Source: Paractinoplanes bogorensis
GTDB lineage: Bacteria; Actinomycetota; Actinomycetes; Mycobacteriales; Micromonosporaceae
NCBI RefSeq assembly: GCF_018829635.1
Contig: NZ_JAHKKG010000001.1
Coordinates: 186,001 to 250,000 of the forward strand
Direction: 5' to 3'
DNA: 64,000 nt
In this document: piece after piece, positions 26,119 to 34,836 of the stretch
How positions within the stretch are numbered: position 1 is the stretch's first letter
Layout of the letters: every line of letters starts with the position of its first letter
The notes under the pieces: model-generated
The model's database searches: none
What the model was told of the DNA's origin: nothing
The model's input: only the letters and a program-made list of their open reading frames with translations
Made by a program: the position numbers and the translations under genes

Positions 26119-27129
26119 CTATTGCGCAGCGGGCAAGGTGACTGTCGCGACGACCGCCCGGTGATCGCTTCCTGTGACGGAGTGCACAGACGTTTCCCGT
26201 ACGCCGATCCGGCGGTCGACAAGCACATGGTCGAGCGTGACGGGCGGGATGGGCAGACCGTCGTACGGACCCCAGGTGCCGATCAGCCCTTTCCCGGTCG
26301 CGGCCGCGGCATCGCGGTAACCGTGGGCGATCACGTCGCGCAGCGGGGCGTGGTCGAGGGTCGAGTTGAAGTCACCGAGGATCAGCTTGGGCATGCCCGC
26401 CTGGTCGGCTCGAGGGAGTGCCTCGAGGTCGCCGCGCCACGCCTGCTCGGCGGCCAGCGTGTACGGCGCGAGCGGGTGCGCCGACTCGACGAAGATCGCC
26501 GCGGCGCCGGGCGGCTGGATCGTCGCGTACGCCTGCAGGTTGCCGTCCTGCAGCCCGCCCCCGTCGCCGCGCCGCGAGGCCTGCTGGGTCATCGGGTAAC
26601 GCGAGTAGAGACCCGACCCGGTGGTGCCGATCTCGTCGGCCAGCGCGTGGAACGGCAGCAGCTTGTCGAGCCCGGCCTGGGTGAGCCCGGCCGCCGACTC
26701 GGGCGTGAACTCCTGCACCGCCAGCACCGCGACGTCGTGCTCGCGGACCAGCCGGACCACCGCCGCCGGGTCGGCCGCCCCGATGAACATGTTGATCGTC
26801 ATGACCGTCATCGGAACGCCCGTGGCCGGACCGCGGTCGGAGTCGGGGATCGCCCGGGGCAGCACGGCCGCGGCCAGCATCACCGTGGCCAGCGCGGCCA
26901 CCGCGGCGGCGAGCCACTTGCGGGCCAGCAGGGCGAGCGCCAGCGGGATCAGCGACCAGGCCGCCGCGTACGGCGTGAAGGCCACCAACTGCACCAGCAC
27001 GCCGCGTTCCCAGCCGAACAGCCGCACCACCGCCCACGCCAGAGCCGGCAGGGCCAGCAGGATGAGCAGCGCGGTGCGCCTCACCCGCCGGCCCGGCCGG
27101 ACCTCGGACGGGGTGGTGGTGATCGTCAT
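26119..27129 (-). CDS. Membrane-anchored EEP family protein, tandem paralogue
   Basis: A 336-residue protein with the same length, three N-terminal membrane segments and catalytic motifs as the gene after it (VMTINM, VLAVQEFTPES, LILGDFNSTLDHAPL, TLDHVLVD, SDHRAVVA). The two are a tandem duplication that has diverged clearly, especially in the membrane part. It is the first gene of the EEP-EEP-GNAT minus-strand unit and starts 52 bases after the end of the M16 peptidase gene. Confidence 0.88.
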   Translation of the reverse strand: MTITTTPSEVRPGRRVRRTALLILLALPALAWAVVRLFGWERGVLVQLVAFTPYAAAWSLIPLALALLARKWLAAAVAALATVMLAAAVLPRAIPDSDRGPATGVPMTVMTINMFIGAADPAAVVRLVREHDVAVLAVQEFTPESAAGLTQAGLDKLLPFHALADEIGTTGSGLYSRYPMTQQASRRGDGGGLQDGNLQAYATIQPPGAAAIFVESAHPLAPYTLAAEQAWRGDLEALPRADQAGMPKLILGDFNSTLDHAPLRDVIAHGYRDAAAATGKGLIGTWGPYDGLPIPPVTLDHVLVDRRIGVRETSVHSVTGSDHRAVVATVTLPAAQ

Positions 27130-27181
27130 GGCGGCAAAGCTATCGGTCGCACCTTGCCTTTATCTGAAAAGGGCGGGTGAT

Positions 27182-28528
27182 TCAGATCTCCGCGTCGACC
27201 ACTTCGCCGATCTGGGCGGCGACCAGCTCGTCGCGGATGACCGCGGCGTCGCCCTCGACGACCAGCGTGAGGCCGTGCGGGTGCAGATGCCGGGCCGAGG
27301 CCGCGCTGACGTCGGCCAGTGTGGCCTCCAGATATTGGGTCCGCAGCGACGGGTAGTAGTCGTCGGGCAGGCCGTGCACGACCAGCGTGCTCAGCGCGCC
27401 GACGATCGAGCCGGGCGTCTGCATCTCGACCGACAGCTGACCGGCCCGCCACGAACGGGCCACGGCCAGCTCGTCCTCGGTCACGCCGTCTTCCTGGGTG
27501 CGGGCGATCTCGCCCAGCGTGTCGACGATGGCCGGCACCGTCACCGCCGTCTGCACCCCGGCCGCCACCTCGAACCGGCCGAAGCGCCGGCTCATCGCAT
27601 AGGAGCCGCGGATCCCGTACGTGTACCCCTTGACCTCGCGGATCAGGTGGTTGAGGCGGGACGTGAAGGCGCCGCCCAGCACCGTGGCGGCCAGCGTCAT
27701 CGACACGTAGTCGGGCGTGGCCCGCTCGGGCGAACGGTGCCCGAGACGCAGCGTCGACTGCACCGAACCGGGCCGGTCGACCAGCAGGATCCGGCGCTCG
27801 GGCCGGGTGGTGAAGGTCAGCGGCGGCTCGGCGGCGAGCGGCTCGCCCCCGGTGCCGGCGAACGCGGCCTCGCCCAGCGCCTTCAGGTCGAGCGTGCTGA
27901 GGTCACCGGCGACCAGCAGGACCCCCGGACGCCGCAGCCACGCCTGGTGGAAGGCGGCCACGTCGTCGACCGTCACGGCCGCCACCGAGGTCGGGTCGCC
28001 GTGCATAGGGCGGCCGAACCGCTCGCCCGCCCCGAACAGGTCGGCCCGCAGCGCGGCGTCGGCCCGCGGACCCGGCTGGGCCCAGTCCATGCGCAGCGCG
28101 GTCACCTCGTCGTCGCGGACCCGGGTGACATCGGCCGGGTCGAGCCGCGGCGTGCGGACCGCCTCGGCGGCCAGCCGCACCGCGTCGAGCAGCTGCGGCA
28201 CCGGCGCCGAGACACCGACCCGGAAGTTGTCCCAGTCGAGCGCGGGCGACAGCTCGGCGCCCAGGCTCTCCAGCGCGATCGCGTACGCCGCCGAGTCGCG
28301 CTTCTGCGTGCCCTCTTCGAGCGACTTGGCCAGCACGGTGGCCGTGCCCTCGCGACCGGCCGTCTCGCGGGCGGCGCCGGCGTCGAGCAGCAGCATGGCG
28401 GTGGCCAGGGCCTGGCCGGGCAGGTGGGCGCCGATCACGGTGCCCCCGCCGACGGTGACCCGCTGCAGATCGGGGAACGTGTAGGGGCGAGGCTCGCCGG
28501 AATCGGGGCGGGTGGCGATGAGGGTCAT
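27182..28528 (-). CDS. M16-family peptidase subunit, probably catalytically inactive
   Basis: A 448-residue M16B-type protein. The zinc-binding HxxEH motif expected in the first domain is absent: the corresponding stretch reads GTATVLAKSLEEGT where active members have a H-x-x-E-H sequence. The C-terminal domain keeps RLNHLIREVKGYTYGIRGSY, the Arg/Tyr substrate-binding region typical of the partner subunit. It therefore most likely forms a heterodimer with the upstream-encoded active subunit. The ATG overlaps that gene's stop codon (ATGA). Confidence 0.9.
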   Translation of the reverse strand: MTLIATRPDSGEPRPYTFPDLQRVTVGGGTVIGAHLPGQALATAMLLLDAGAARETAGREGTATVLAKSLEEGTQKRDSAAYAIALESLGAELSPALDWDNFRVGVSAPVPQLLDAVRLAAEAVRTPRLDPADVTRVRDDEVTALRMDWAQPGPRADAALRADLFGAGERFGRPMHGDPTSVAAVTVDDVAAFHQAWLRRPGVLLVAGDLSTLDLKALGEAAFAGTGGEPLAAEPPLTFTTRPERRILLVDRPGSVQSTLRLGHRSPERATPDYVSMTLAATVLGGAFTSRLNHLIREVKGYTYGIRGSYAMSRRFGRFEVAAGVQTAVTVPAIVDTLGEIARTQEDGVTEDELAVARSWRAGQLSVEMQTPGSIVGALSTLVVHGLPDDYYPSLRTQYLEATLADVSAASARHLHPHGLTLVVEGDAAVIRDELVAAQIGEVVDAEI

Positions 28529-29853
28529 GCGTTTTCCCCGTTCTCGGGCTCTTCCGCCGGCAGATAGGTCAAGGTCACCCGGGACTCGGGCTTGAGCGCG
28601 TATTTCGCCGCGTCGGTCACGTCGTCGGCGGTCACCGCGAGCCACTGCGGCAACCGGTACGCCGCCGCGCCCGCGTCACCGAACTGGGTCGCGTAGCGCG
28701 AGAGCGTGTCGGCCCGGCCGCCCACCGTGGACACCTGCCGCCACCACGCGGTGGTCAGCAGCGCCTTGGCCCGGGACAGCTCCTCCTCGGTCACCGGCTC
28801 GGTCACCAGGCTGCCGATCACGTCGGACAGACCCTGCTCGAGCGTCTCGATCGGCACGCCGTCCTTGGCCGTGGCGGTGATGATCAGCGGGGCCGGGGCG
28901 TGGGCCAGATCGACCCCGTACGAACCGATGTAGTCGGGCTGGGCGATCCGGGCGCCGTCGGCCAGACGCTGGTAGAGCCGGCTGCCCCGGCCGTTGCCGA
29001 GCACGGCGGCCAGCACGGTGATCGCGTCGTATCCGGCCGAGCCGAACGGATGCGTACGGTGGGAAAGGTAGATCCGCGGAGCCGGCACCGCGGCGGTGAC
29101 CGTCTCGCGCACCGGTGACGTGGCCGGACCGGGCAGATGACCGTGCGGCGCGGGCGGAATCGAGGGCACCGGCTCGAGGAGGCCGAAATACTTCTCGGCC
29201 AGCGCGAACACGGTCTCGGGCGACGCGTCGCCGGCCACGGTCAGCACGGCGTTGTTGGGCGCGTAATACTGCTGGTGGAACGCCTTGAAGGTGTCCAGAC
29301 CGGCCGCGTTGAGGTCTTCCATCGAGCCGATGGTGGCGTGGTGATAAGGGTGGCCCTCGGGATAGAGCAGGGCCAGCAGCCGCAGCCAGGCGTCGCCGTA
29401 GGGCACGTTCTCATAGCGCTGGCGGCGCTCGTTCTTGACCACCTCACGCTGGTTGTCGAGCGTCTCCTGGGTGAGCGCCGGCACCAGGCCGCCCATCCGG
29501 TCCGCCTCCAGCCACAGCGCGAGCTCGAGATGCTCGGCCGGCATGGTCTCGAAATAGTTGGTGCGGTCGGGGTTGGTGGTCGCGTTGAGAGAACCACCGT
29601 TTCCCTGTACGAGCCGCATGTGCTCGGTCTTGGCCACGTGCTGCGAGCCCTCGAACATCAGATGCTCGAACAGGTGCGCGAAGCCGGTCTGGCCGACGGG
29701 TTCATGCCGCGACCCCACGTCGTACCAGAGGTTGACGCAGACCACCGGGGCGGTCCGGTCCTCGCTGACGACGACCCGCAGGCCGTTGTCGAGGCGCGTG
29801 GTTTCGATGGGCCACGGATAGCCGGTCACGACTGCCGGCGCGCTTGAGGTCAC
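28525..29853 (-). CDS. M16-family zinc peptidase, catalytic subunit
   Basis: A 442-residue M16B peptidase with an intact zinc site HLFEH (FAHLFEHLMFEGS) near residue 58 and the downstream Glu in a NQREVVKNERRQR helix. It resembles the mitochondrial-processing-peptidase/PqqF-like group; the substrate is unknown. The GTG start at 29853 gives a short N-terminus before the first beta strand, and a longer reading upstream is not conserved. It forms a two-gene unit with the inactive subunit and diverges from arfB only 40 bases away. Confidence 0.92.
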   Translation of the reverse strand: MTSSAPAVVTGYPWPIETTRLDNGLRVVVSEDRTAPVVCVNLWYDVGSRHEPVGQTGFAHLFEHLMFEGSQHVAKTEHMRLVQGNGGSLNATTNPDRTNYFETMPAEHLELALWLEADRMGGLVPALTQETLDNQREVVKNERRQRYENVPYGDAWLRLLALLYPEGHPYHHATIGSMEDLNAAGLDTFKAFHQQYYAPNNAVLTVAGDASPETVFALAEKYFGLLEPVPSIPPAPHGHLPGPATSPVRETVTAAVPAPRIYLSHRTHPFGSAGYDAITVLAAVLGNGRGSRLYQRLADGARIAQPDYIGSYGVDLAHAPAPLIITATAKDGVPIETLEQGLSDVIGSLVTEPVTEEELSRAKALLTTAWWRQVSTVGGRADTLSRYATQFGDAGAAAYRLPQWLAVTADDVTDAAKYALKPESRVTLTYLPAEEPENGENA

Positions 29854-29892
29854 CCGTTCATAGTGCCCTGTCCGCGTGCCATGCTGGGCGGC

Positions 29893-30321
29893 GTGGTGGA
29901 TGACGTCCGGGTCAATGACCGGCTGACGATCCCGGCGGCCGAGCTCGCCTGGCGCTTCTCGCGCGCTTCCGGTCCGGGCGGCCAGGGCGTGAACACGACC
30001 GATTCCCGGGTCGAACTGTCCTGGGACCTGGGCGGATCCCAGCTCCTGCCGCCGATGCTCAAGGAGCGTGCGGGCGAGCGGCTGGGCCACCGCCTGGTGC
30101 AGGGCGTGCTGACCGTCACCGCCTCGGAACACCGCTCCCAGCTGCGCAACCGGGAGGCCGCGGCGGCCCGCCTGGCCGGGCTGGTGGCCTCGGCGATTGC
30201 GGCGCCACCCCGCGTGCGGCGGGAAACAAGGCCGTCGAAGGGTTCGGTCGAGCGCCGCATAGCCGCCAAGAAACGCCGCGGCGAGACCAAGCGCAACCGT
30301 CGCTCCTACCCCAGTGACTGA
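29893..30321 (+). CDS. arfB: Peptidyl-tRNA hydrolase ArfB (stalled-ribosome rescue)
   Basis: About 142 residues, a stand-alone release-factor catalytic domain. It has the GGQ motif in SGPGGQGVNTTDSRVELSW that hydrolyses peptidyl-tRNA, and a basic C-terminal tail (RRIAAKKRRGETKRNRR) of the kind ArfB/YaeJ inserts in the empty mRNA channel. It rescues ribosomes stalled without a stop codon. The start is uncertain: GTG at 29893 or 29896 fits the family N-terminus, with ATG at 29881 a longer option. Confidence 0.88.
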   Translation: MVDDVRVNDRLTIPAAELAWRFSRASGPGGQGVNTTDSRVELSWDLGGSQLLPPMLKERAGERLGHRLVQGVLTVTASEHRSQLRNREAAAARLAGLVASAIAAPPRVRRETRPSKGSVERRIAAKKRRGETKRNRRSYPSD

Positions 30322-30351
30322 CCCCCGTCCGCAGCGCAAGACCCTTCCCGC

Positions 30352-30827
30352 GTACGCGTTCTGGTGCTGATCGAATCCGGCGTGGGCGGCTCGACCGACG
30401 ACTATCCCGAGCAGTTGCGCGCGTATTTCGCATCGTGGCCGGTCCCGTTCGCCGACGAGGCCCAGGCCCGCGCCTTCCTGAGCGATAAGCCGATCACCGA
30501 AGCCTGGATCGCCGGCTTCGAACGCCGTCCCGACGGCCTGTGGCCGCGCTTCGACCCCGACGTGATGAAGTCCGCGATCGCACCGGTGGCCGCCGAGGCC
30601 GCTGGACCGAGTGGCGCAGCCTGACCATGCCGGTCCTGCCGATCCTGGGCGAACACAGCCTGATCCCACCCGACGAGGTCCACGAGATGGCCGCCGACCG
30701 GGTCGTCGTGGCGGGCGCAGGCCACGACGTGCATCTCGAGGCTCCGGACGAGACCGCCCGCCTGGTGCTCGACTTTCCAGGTGAGGTCCAAGGTCGTTGG
30801 TCGAGGAAATGCGACCACTCGATCTGA
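30352..30827 (+). pseudogene. Truncated and frameshifted alpha/beta hydrolase
   Basis: Remnant of an alpha/beta hydrolase. The first frame (from about 30352) reads LVLIESGVGGSTDDYPEQLR and YFASWPVPFADEAQARAFL up to about 30598. The family sequence then continues in another frame with WTEWRSLTMPVLPILGEHSL, PPDEVHEMAA and GAGHDVHLEAPDE, so a frameshift splits it. The N-terminal half with the nucleophile (GxSxG) is missing altogether, while the last His (GAGHDVH) remains. It cannot be functional. The bases between its end and the minus-strand gene at 30853 hold nothing I can identify. Confidence 0.75.
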
Positions 30828-30852
30828 CGGTCAAGGCCGGGTCCAGGTCGCG

Positions 30853-31794
30853 TCAGCGGTGGTTGTTCGGGGCCACCGACTCGCGGTTGCGGGCGGCGCT
30901 CTCGGCGCCCAGCAGTTCTTCGCACACCCGGATCAGACGGGCTCGCAGGGCGGCGGCCCGGCGGGCGAATTCGCGCTGGCGGGCCACATATTCGGCCTTG
31001 CCCTCGGCGGTCTCTATCTTCACCGGGGGATGACCGTAGGAGCTCAGGTCGTAGGGGCTGGCCTGCATGTCGAGCAGCCGGATGTCGGCGGCCAGGGCGA
31101 AGCAGTCGAGGGCGAGCGCGCCCGGCACGGCGGCGCCCAGCTTCGTCGCCCACTTGTGGACGTCCATCGCCGCGTGCAGGCAGCCCGGCTGGTCGAGGTC
31201 GACCTGGGTCGCCCGGGTCGGCTGCAACCGGTTGAGCCCGACCGCCTCGGGCGTGAAGAAGCGGAACGCGTCGTAGTGGGTGCAGCGGATCGGGTGATCC
31301 TCGACCACCCGGTCGGTCTCGGCCTGGCCGAGGCGTAGCGGCAGCGGATGGCGGTGCTCACGGTCGCGATAGACCATCGCCCACTCGTGCAGCCCGAAGC
31401 AGCCCGAGAACACCGGGCGCGACGCCGTCGCGGTGAGCAGGCCGTGGATGTAGCGGACGCTCTCGCCCCGGGCCTGGACGTAGGCGTCCTGGTCGAGGGT
31501 GACCACGCCGTCGGGGTAGGTCATGTAGAACTTCCACGTCGACTGCTCGGCCAGCCCGCCGGGCGCGGGGGCCAGGCCGGCGCCGACCCCGGGGTGCCAG
31601 CGGCGCAGCACCGACGGGCGGGTGCCGTAGTAGTCGTACAGGAAATCCTCGATGGCGTGCTTCTCGCCGGCGGCACGGCGGGCACGGTGGCCCGCGGTCA
31701 TCTCGTCGGCCCGCTCGGCGTGCGCCCGGGCGAGGGGAATCCAGGTGACCGAGGGCAGCGTCGTGGTGAGTGCCCTCACCTGCTTGATCCCCAT
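30853..31794 (-). CDS. Conserved actinobacterial protein often labelled 3-methyladenine DNA glycosylase
   Basis: A 313-residue protein starting MGIKQVRALTTTLPSVTW; a longer frame exists upstream. Conserved pieces include KHAIEDFLYDYYGTRPSVLR, CFGLHEWAMVYR, RCTHYDAFRFFTPEAV, PGCLHAAMDVHKWATKLG and DMQASPYDLSSYG. The same set is seen in actinobacterial proteins annotated as 3-methyladenine DNA glycosylase, but I see no motif of a known glycosylase family, so the label should be treated as a name only. Many conserved His and Tyr residues suggest metal or nucleotide binding. Confidence 0.75.
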   Translation of the reverse strand: MGIKQVRALTTTLPSVTWIPLARAHAERADEMTAGHRARRAAGEKHAIEDFLYDYYGTRPSVLRRWHPGVGAGLAPAPGGLAEQSTWKFYMTYPDGVVTLDQDAYVQARGESVRYIHGLLTATASRPVFSGCFGLHEWAMVYRDREHRHPLPLRLGQAETDRVVEDHPIRCTHYDAFRFFTPEAVGLNRLQPTRATQVDLDQPGCLHAAMDVHKWATKLGAAVPGALALDCFALAADIRLLDMQASPYDLSSYGHPPVKIETAEGKAEYVARQREFARRAAALRARLIRVCEELLGAESAARNRESVAPNNHR

Positions 31795-31917
31795 CGTGAC
31801 AGCGTATCCAGCCGAGGCGATCAACACGATCACCGTGAGGTGCGAATGCATGTGGCGTCGCATCTATGACCGGCATATGCCTTCAATCCGGACAGGATGA
31901 GTTGACCTACCTCGACC

Positions 31918-31935
31918 TGTAGTACACCTACTACA
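31918..31935. promoter_or_regulatory. Palindromic operator upstream of the ABC exporter
   Basis: TGTAGTA CACC TACTACA: perfect 7-bp arms with a 4-bp spacer, 21 bases before the predicted start of the ATP-binding subunit. A TTGACC lies at 31902. Its AT-rich arms stand out from the surrounding sequence. The small XRE regulator at 33746 or a GntR/YtrA-like regulator elsewhere could bind here. Confidence 0.5.
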
Positions 31936-31955
31936 TTCTTGATAGTGTGCTGGAC

Positions 31956-32891
31956 ATGGGAGGAATGACTTTGGCGGGGGAGCTCGAGGTCGGGACCCAG
32001 GTTCCGGCCGACGAGCGGGTCATTGACGTCCGTGACCTCCGGATGCGCTACGGCGCGAAGGACGTTCTGAACGATGTGAGTTTCGCCGCTCGGCGTGGCG
32101 AGGTGCTCGCCCTGCTCGGCCCGAACGGTGCGGGCAAGACCACCACGATCGAGATCCTCGAGGGCTTCCGCATGCGGTCGTCGGGCGAGGTCCGGGTGCT
32201 GGGGGTCGACCCCGCTTCGGCCGGCGAGGCCTGGCGGGCCCGGGTCGGCGTGGTGCTGCAGTCATGGCGCGACCACGGCAACTGGCAGGTCGCCGAGCTG
32301 CTGCGTCACCTCGGTTCCTACTACCGCCGCTTCTCGACCGAGGCCAGGAGCCGGCCGTGGCCGGTTGACGACCTGCTCGAGGTGGTGGGCCTGACCGCCG
32401 CCGCCAAGACCCGGCTGACCCGGCTCTCCGGCGGTCAGCGGCGCCGGCTCGACGTCGCCATCGGCATCGTCGGCCGGCCCGACCTGCTCTTCCTCGACGA
32501 GCCCACGGTCGGCTTCGACCCCGAGGCCCGGCGCGACTTCCACGACCTGGTCCATCGGCTGACCGATGTGGACGACACCACCGTGCTGCTCACCACCCAC
32601 GACCTGGCCGAGGCGGAGAAACTGGCCGACCGCATCCTCATCCTGTCCACGGGGCGGATCATCGCCGACGGCTCGGCCGACGAGCTGTCGCGCCGGGTGG
32701 CCGGCGAGTCCGAGATCCGCTGGACCCGGGACGGGCAGCGGTTCGTGCACTCGGCGACGAACCCGACGCCGTTCGTCCGGGAACTGCTTGTCCAGTACGG
32801 CGACGACATCGCCGATCTCGAGGTGCGGCGCAACAGCCTGGAGGACACGTACATGCGGCTGGTCCACGACACCGAGGGAGGCCCCCGATGA
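31956..32891 (+). CDS. ABC transporter ATP-binding protein
   Basis: About 311 residues. The nucleotide-binding domain has Walker A GPNGAGKTTT, signature LSGGQRRR, Walker B LLFLDEPTVGFD and the H-loop TTHDLAEAEK. A C-terminal extension after residue 230 is typical of DrrA-like exporters. No ribosome binding site precedes the possible starts at 31947, 31956 or 31965, so a leaderless transcript starting at ATG 31956 is likely. The permease gene overlaps its stop codon by 4 bases. The cargo is unknown. Confidence 0.9.
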   Translation: MGGMTLAGELEVGTQVPADERVIDVRDLRMRYGAKDVLNDVSFAARRGEVLALLGPNGAGKTTTIEILEGFRMRSSGEVRVLGVDPASAGEAWRARVGVVLQSWRDHGNWQVAELLRHLGSYYRRFSTEARSRPWPVDDLLEVVGLTAAAKTRLTRLSGGQRRRLDVAIGIVGRPDLLFLDEPTVGFDPEARRDFHDLVHRLTDVDDTTVLLTTHDLAEAEKLADRILILSTGRIIADGSADELSRRVAGESEIRWTRDGQRFVHSATNPTPFVRELLVQYGDDIADLEVRRNSLEDTYMRLVHDTEGGPR

Positions 32892-33730
32892 TCGAGACGC
32901 TGCGGCTGGGCGCGGCCCGAGGCCTGATCGACTTCCGGCACACGCTGACCAATGCGCTCGACCTGTGGGGCTACTTCTTCCCCTCGTTCGGGCTGCTCAT
33001 CACGCTCTTCTTCATGGGCGACGCGCACGTGCCGGGCACCACCTTCTCGCTCGGCGCGAGCACCCTGCCCAGCTCGATCGGCATGCTGGTGGCGTTCGGC
33101 GGCCTGATCACCATGGCGCAGTACCTGATCGTCGACCGCGAGGACGGCACCCTCCTACGGGCCAAGGCCACGCCGCACGGCATGAACGGCTACCTGATCG
33201 GCAAGGTCGTCGCGGTGGGCGGCATGACGCTGCTCTCGGTCCTGATCGTGCTGGTGCCGGGCACGTTCCTGGTCGACGGCCTGCGGATCGACGCGGGCGG
33301 CCTGCTGACCCTGCTCTGGCTGCTCCCGCTGGCGGTCGTGGCCACCCTGCCGCTCGGGGCCGCCATCGGCTCGCTGTTCGACAACTCGCGGGCCTTCGGC
33401 CTGGTCATGCTGCCGCTGTTCGGCATCGTGGCGATCTCCGGCATCTTCTATCCGCTGGGCGCCATGCCGGGGTGGTTGCAGGCCATCGGCCAGTCCTTCC
33501 CGATCTACTGGCTAGGGTTGGGCATGCGCTCGGTGTTCCTGCCCGACGCGTACGCCTCGGTCGAACTGGGCGGCTCGTGGCGCCATCTCGAGACGTTTGG
33601 TGTGCTGGGCCTGTGGGCCGTCCTCGGCCTGACGCTGGCGCCCGTGCTGCTGCGGCGGATGGCCCGGCGCGAGTCCGGTTCGGCCGTGGCCGCGCGGCGC
33701 GAGCGGATCATGAGTTCGATGGCCCGGTGA
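32888..33730 (+). CDS. ABC transporter permease (ABC-2 type)
   Basis: A 280-residue membrane protein with about six transmembrane helices, including LITLFFMG, GMTLLSVLIVLVPGTFLV and LLPLAVVATLPLGAAIGSL. The segment FGIVAISGIFYPLGAMPGWL matches the ABC-2 permease signature. It is coupled to the ATPase gene by ATGA overlap and forms the exporter with it; the substrate could be a drug, lipid or small peptide. The C-terminus is basic and cytoplasmic. Confidence 0.9.
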   Translation: MIETLRLGAARGLIDFRHTLTNALDLWGYFFPSFGLLITLFFMGDAHVPGTTFSLGASTLPSSIGMLVAFGGLITMAQYLIVDREDGTLLRAKATPHGMNGYLIGKVVAVGGMTLLSVLIVLVPGTFLVDGLRIDAGGLLTLLWLLPLAVVATLPLGAAIGSLFDNSRAFGLVMLPLFGIVAISGIFYPLGAMPGWLQAIGQSFPIYWLGLGMRSVFLPDAYASVELGGSWRHLETFGVLGLWAVLGLTLAPVLLRRMARRESGSAVAARRERIMSSMAR

Positions 33731-33745
33731 TTTCGATGGAGATTC

Positions 33746-34003
33746 ATGGCTACCAGTGGTGAGGTCACCTACAACCGGATCGCGATGCTGCGGGCCGAGC
33801 GTGGGGTCTCCCGACGGCAACTCGCCGACGCTCTCGGCGTCCACTACCAGACGGTGGGCTACCTGGAGCGCGGCGAGTTCAGCCCGAGCCTGCACCTGGC
33901 CCTGCGGATCGCGCGCTACTTCGAGGTATCGGTCGAGGTGATCTTCTCGCTCGATCCCTTCCCGCGGCTGGGCACGGCTACTGGTGCTGAACGCTCGGCG
34001 TAG
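33746..34003 (+). CDS. Small XRE-family transcriptional regulator
   Basis: An 85-residue protein that is almost entirely a helix-turn-helix: IAMLRAERGVSRRQLADALG followed by VHYQTVGYLERGEFSPSLHL. It starts 15 bases after the ABC permease gene and so belongs to the same transcript. Such small regulators usually control their own operon; the palindrome at 31918 is a candidate site. Confidence 0.88.
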   Translation: MATSGEVTYNRIAMLRAERGVSRRQLADALGVHYQTVGYLERGEFSPSLHLALRIARYFEVSVEVIFSLDPFPRLGTATGAERSA

Positions 34004-34044
34004 ATTTCTGGGTGAACAATCGCAAGCCGTAGAGGGGATCAACC

Positions 34045-34836
34045 GTGCGATTCGCCCGTTTTGTTCATGCCGGAGGAGTGTCGTTCGGCGTCGTCGAGGG
34101 TGACGCGTCGGGCCTGACCATCGCCGAGATCGGCTCGCTGCCCTTCGAAGAGGTCCGGTTCACCGGCCAGCGCTGGGCCCTGGCCGACGTCCGCCTGCTC
34201 GCCCCGATCTTCTCCAGCAAGGTGATCGGGGTCGGCCGCAACTACGCCGACCACGCCGCCGAGTTCGGCAACGAGGTGCCCAAGGAACCACTGATCTTCA
34301 TCAAGCCGTCCACCTCGGTGATCGGCCCCAACGACGCGATCCGGCTGCCCCCGCAGTCGCAGCGGGTCGAAGAGGAGGGCGAGCTCGCCGTCGTGATCGG
34401 CGCGACCGGCGCCCGTCGCCTCGACCGGGCCGGCGCCGAGAAGGCGATTTTCGGCTACACCATCGGCAACGACGTCACCGCCCGCGACCTGCAGCGCAGC
34501 GACCCGCAGTGGACCCGGGCCAAGGGCTTCGACTCGTTCTGCCCGATCGGCCCGTGGATCGTCACCGGTCTCGACGTCAGCGACCTCGAGATCCGGGCCG
34601 AGGTGGGACGCAACCCCGAGGCGATGGAGACGGTGCAGCTCGGCCGTACGAAGGACATGGTCTTCGACGTCCCGACCCTGGTCTCCTACGTGTCGCACGT
34701 CATGACGCTGCTGCCCGGCGACATCATCCTGACCGGAACGCCGGCCGGGGTCGCGCAGATCACGCCGGGCGACACGGTGTCGGTGAGCATCCAGGGCATC
34801 GGTGAGCTACGAAACCCGGTCGTCTCCCTCGACTGA
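34045..34836 (+). CDS. Fumarylacetoacetate hydrolase family protein
   Basis: A 263-residue enzyme of the FAH/HpcE family, which cleaves or decarboxylates acylpyruvate-type substrates. Conserved parts are VIGVGRNYADHAAEFGN, the metal-binding Glu pair in RVEEEGELAVVIG, GYTIGNDVTARDLQ and GFDSFCPIGPWI, ending with the TPAGVAQITPGD segment. The exact substrate is unknown, and it may be an oxaloacetate tautomerase/acylpyruvase. The start is GTG at 34045 after GAGGGGATC. Its last 30 bases overlap the convergent TetR gene. Confidence 0.93.
   Translation: MRFARFVHAGGVSFGVVEGDASGLTIAEIGSLPFEEVRFTGQRWALADVRLLAPIFSSKVIGVGRNYADHAAEFGNEVPKEPLIFIKPSTSVIGPNDAIRLPPQSQRVEEEGELAVVIGATGARRLDRAGAEKAIFGYTIGNDVTARDLQRSDPQWTRAKGFDSFCPIGPWIVTGLDVSDLEIRAEVGRNPEAMETVQLGRTKDMVFDVPTLVSYVSHVMTLLPGDIILTGTPAGVAQITPGDTVSVSIQGIGELRNPVVSLD

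Noticed and set aside
25117..27180. 687-residue plus-strand open frame over the EEP genes
   Set aside because: Antisense to two genes with complete EEP motifs; Arg/Gly/His/Asp-rich translation with no recognisable domain.
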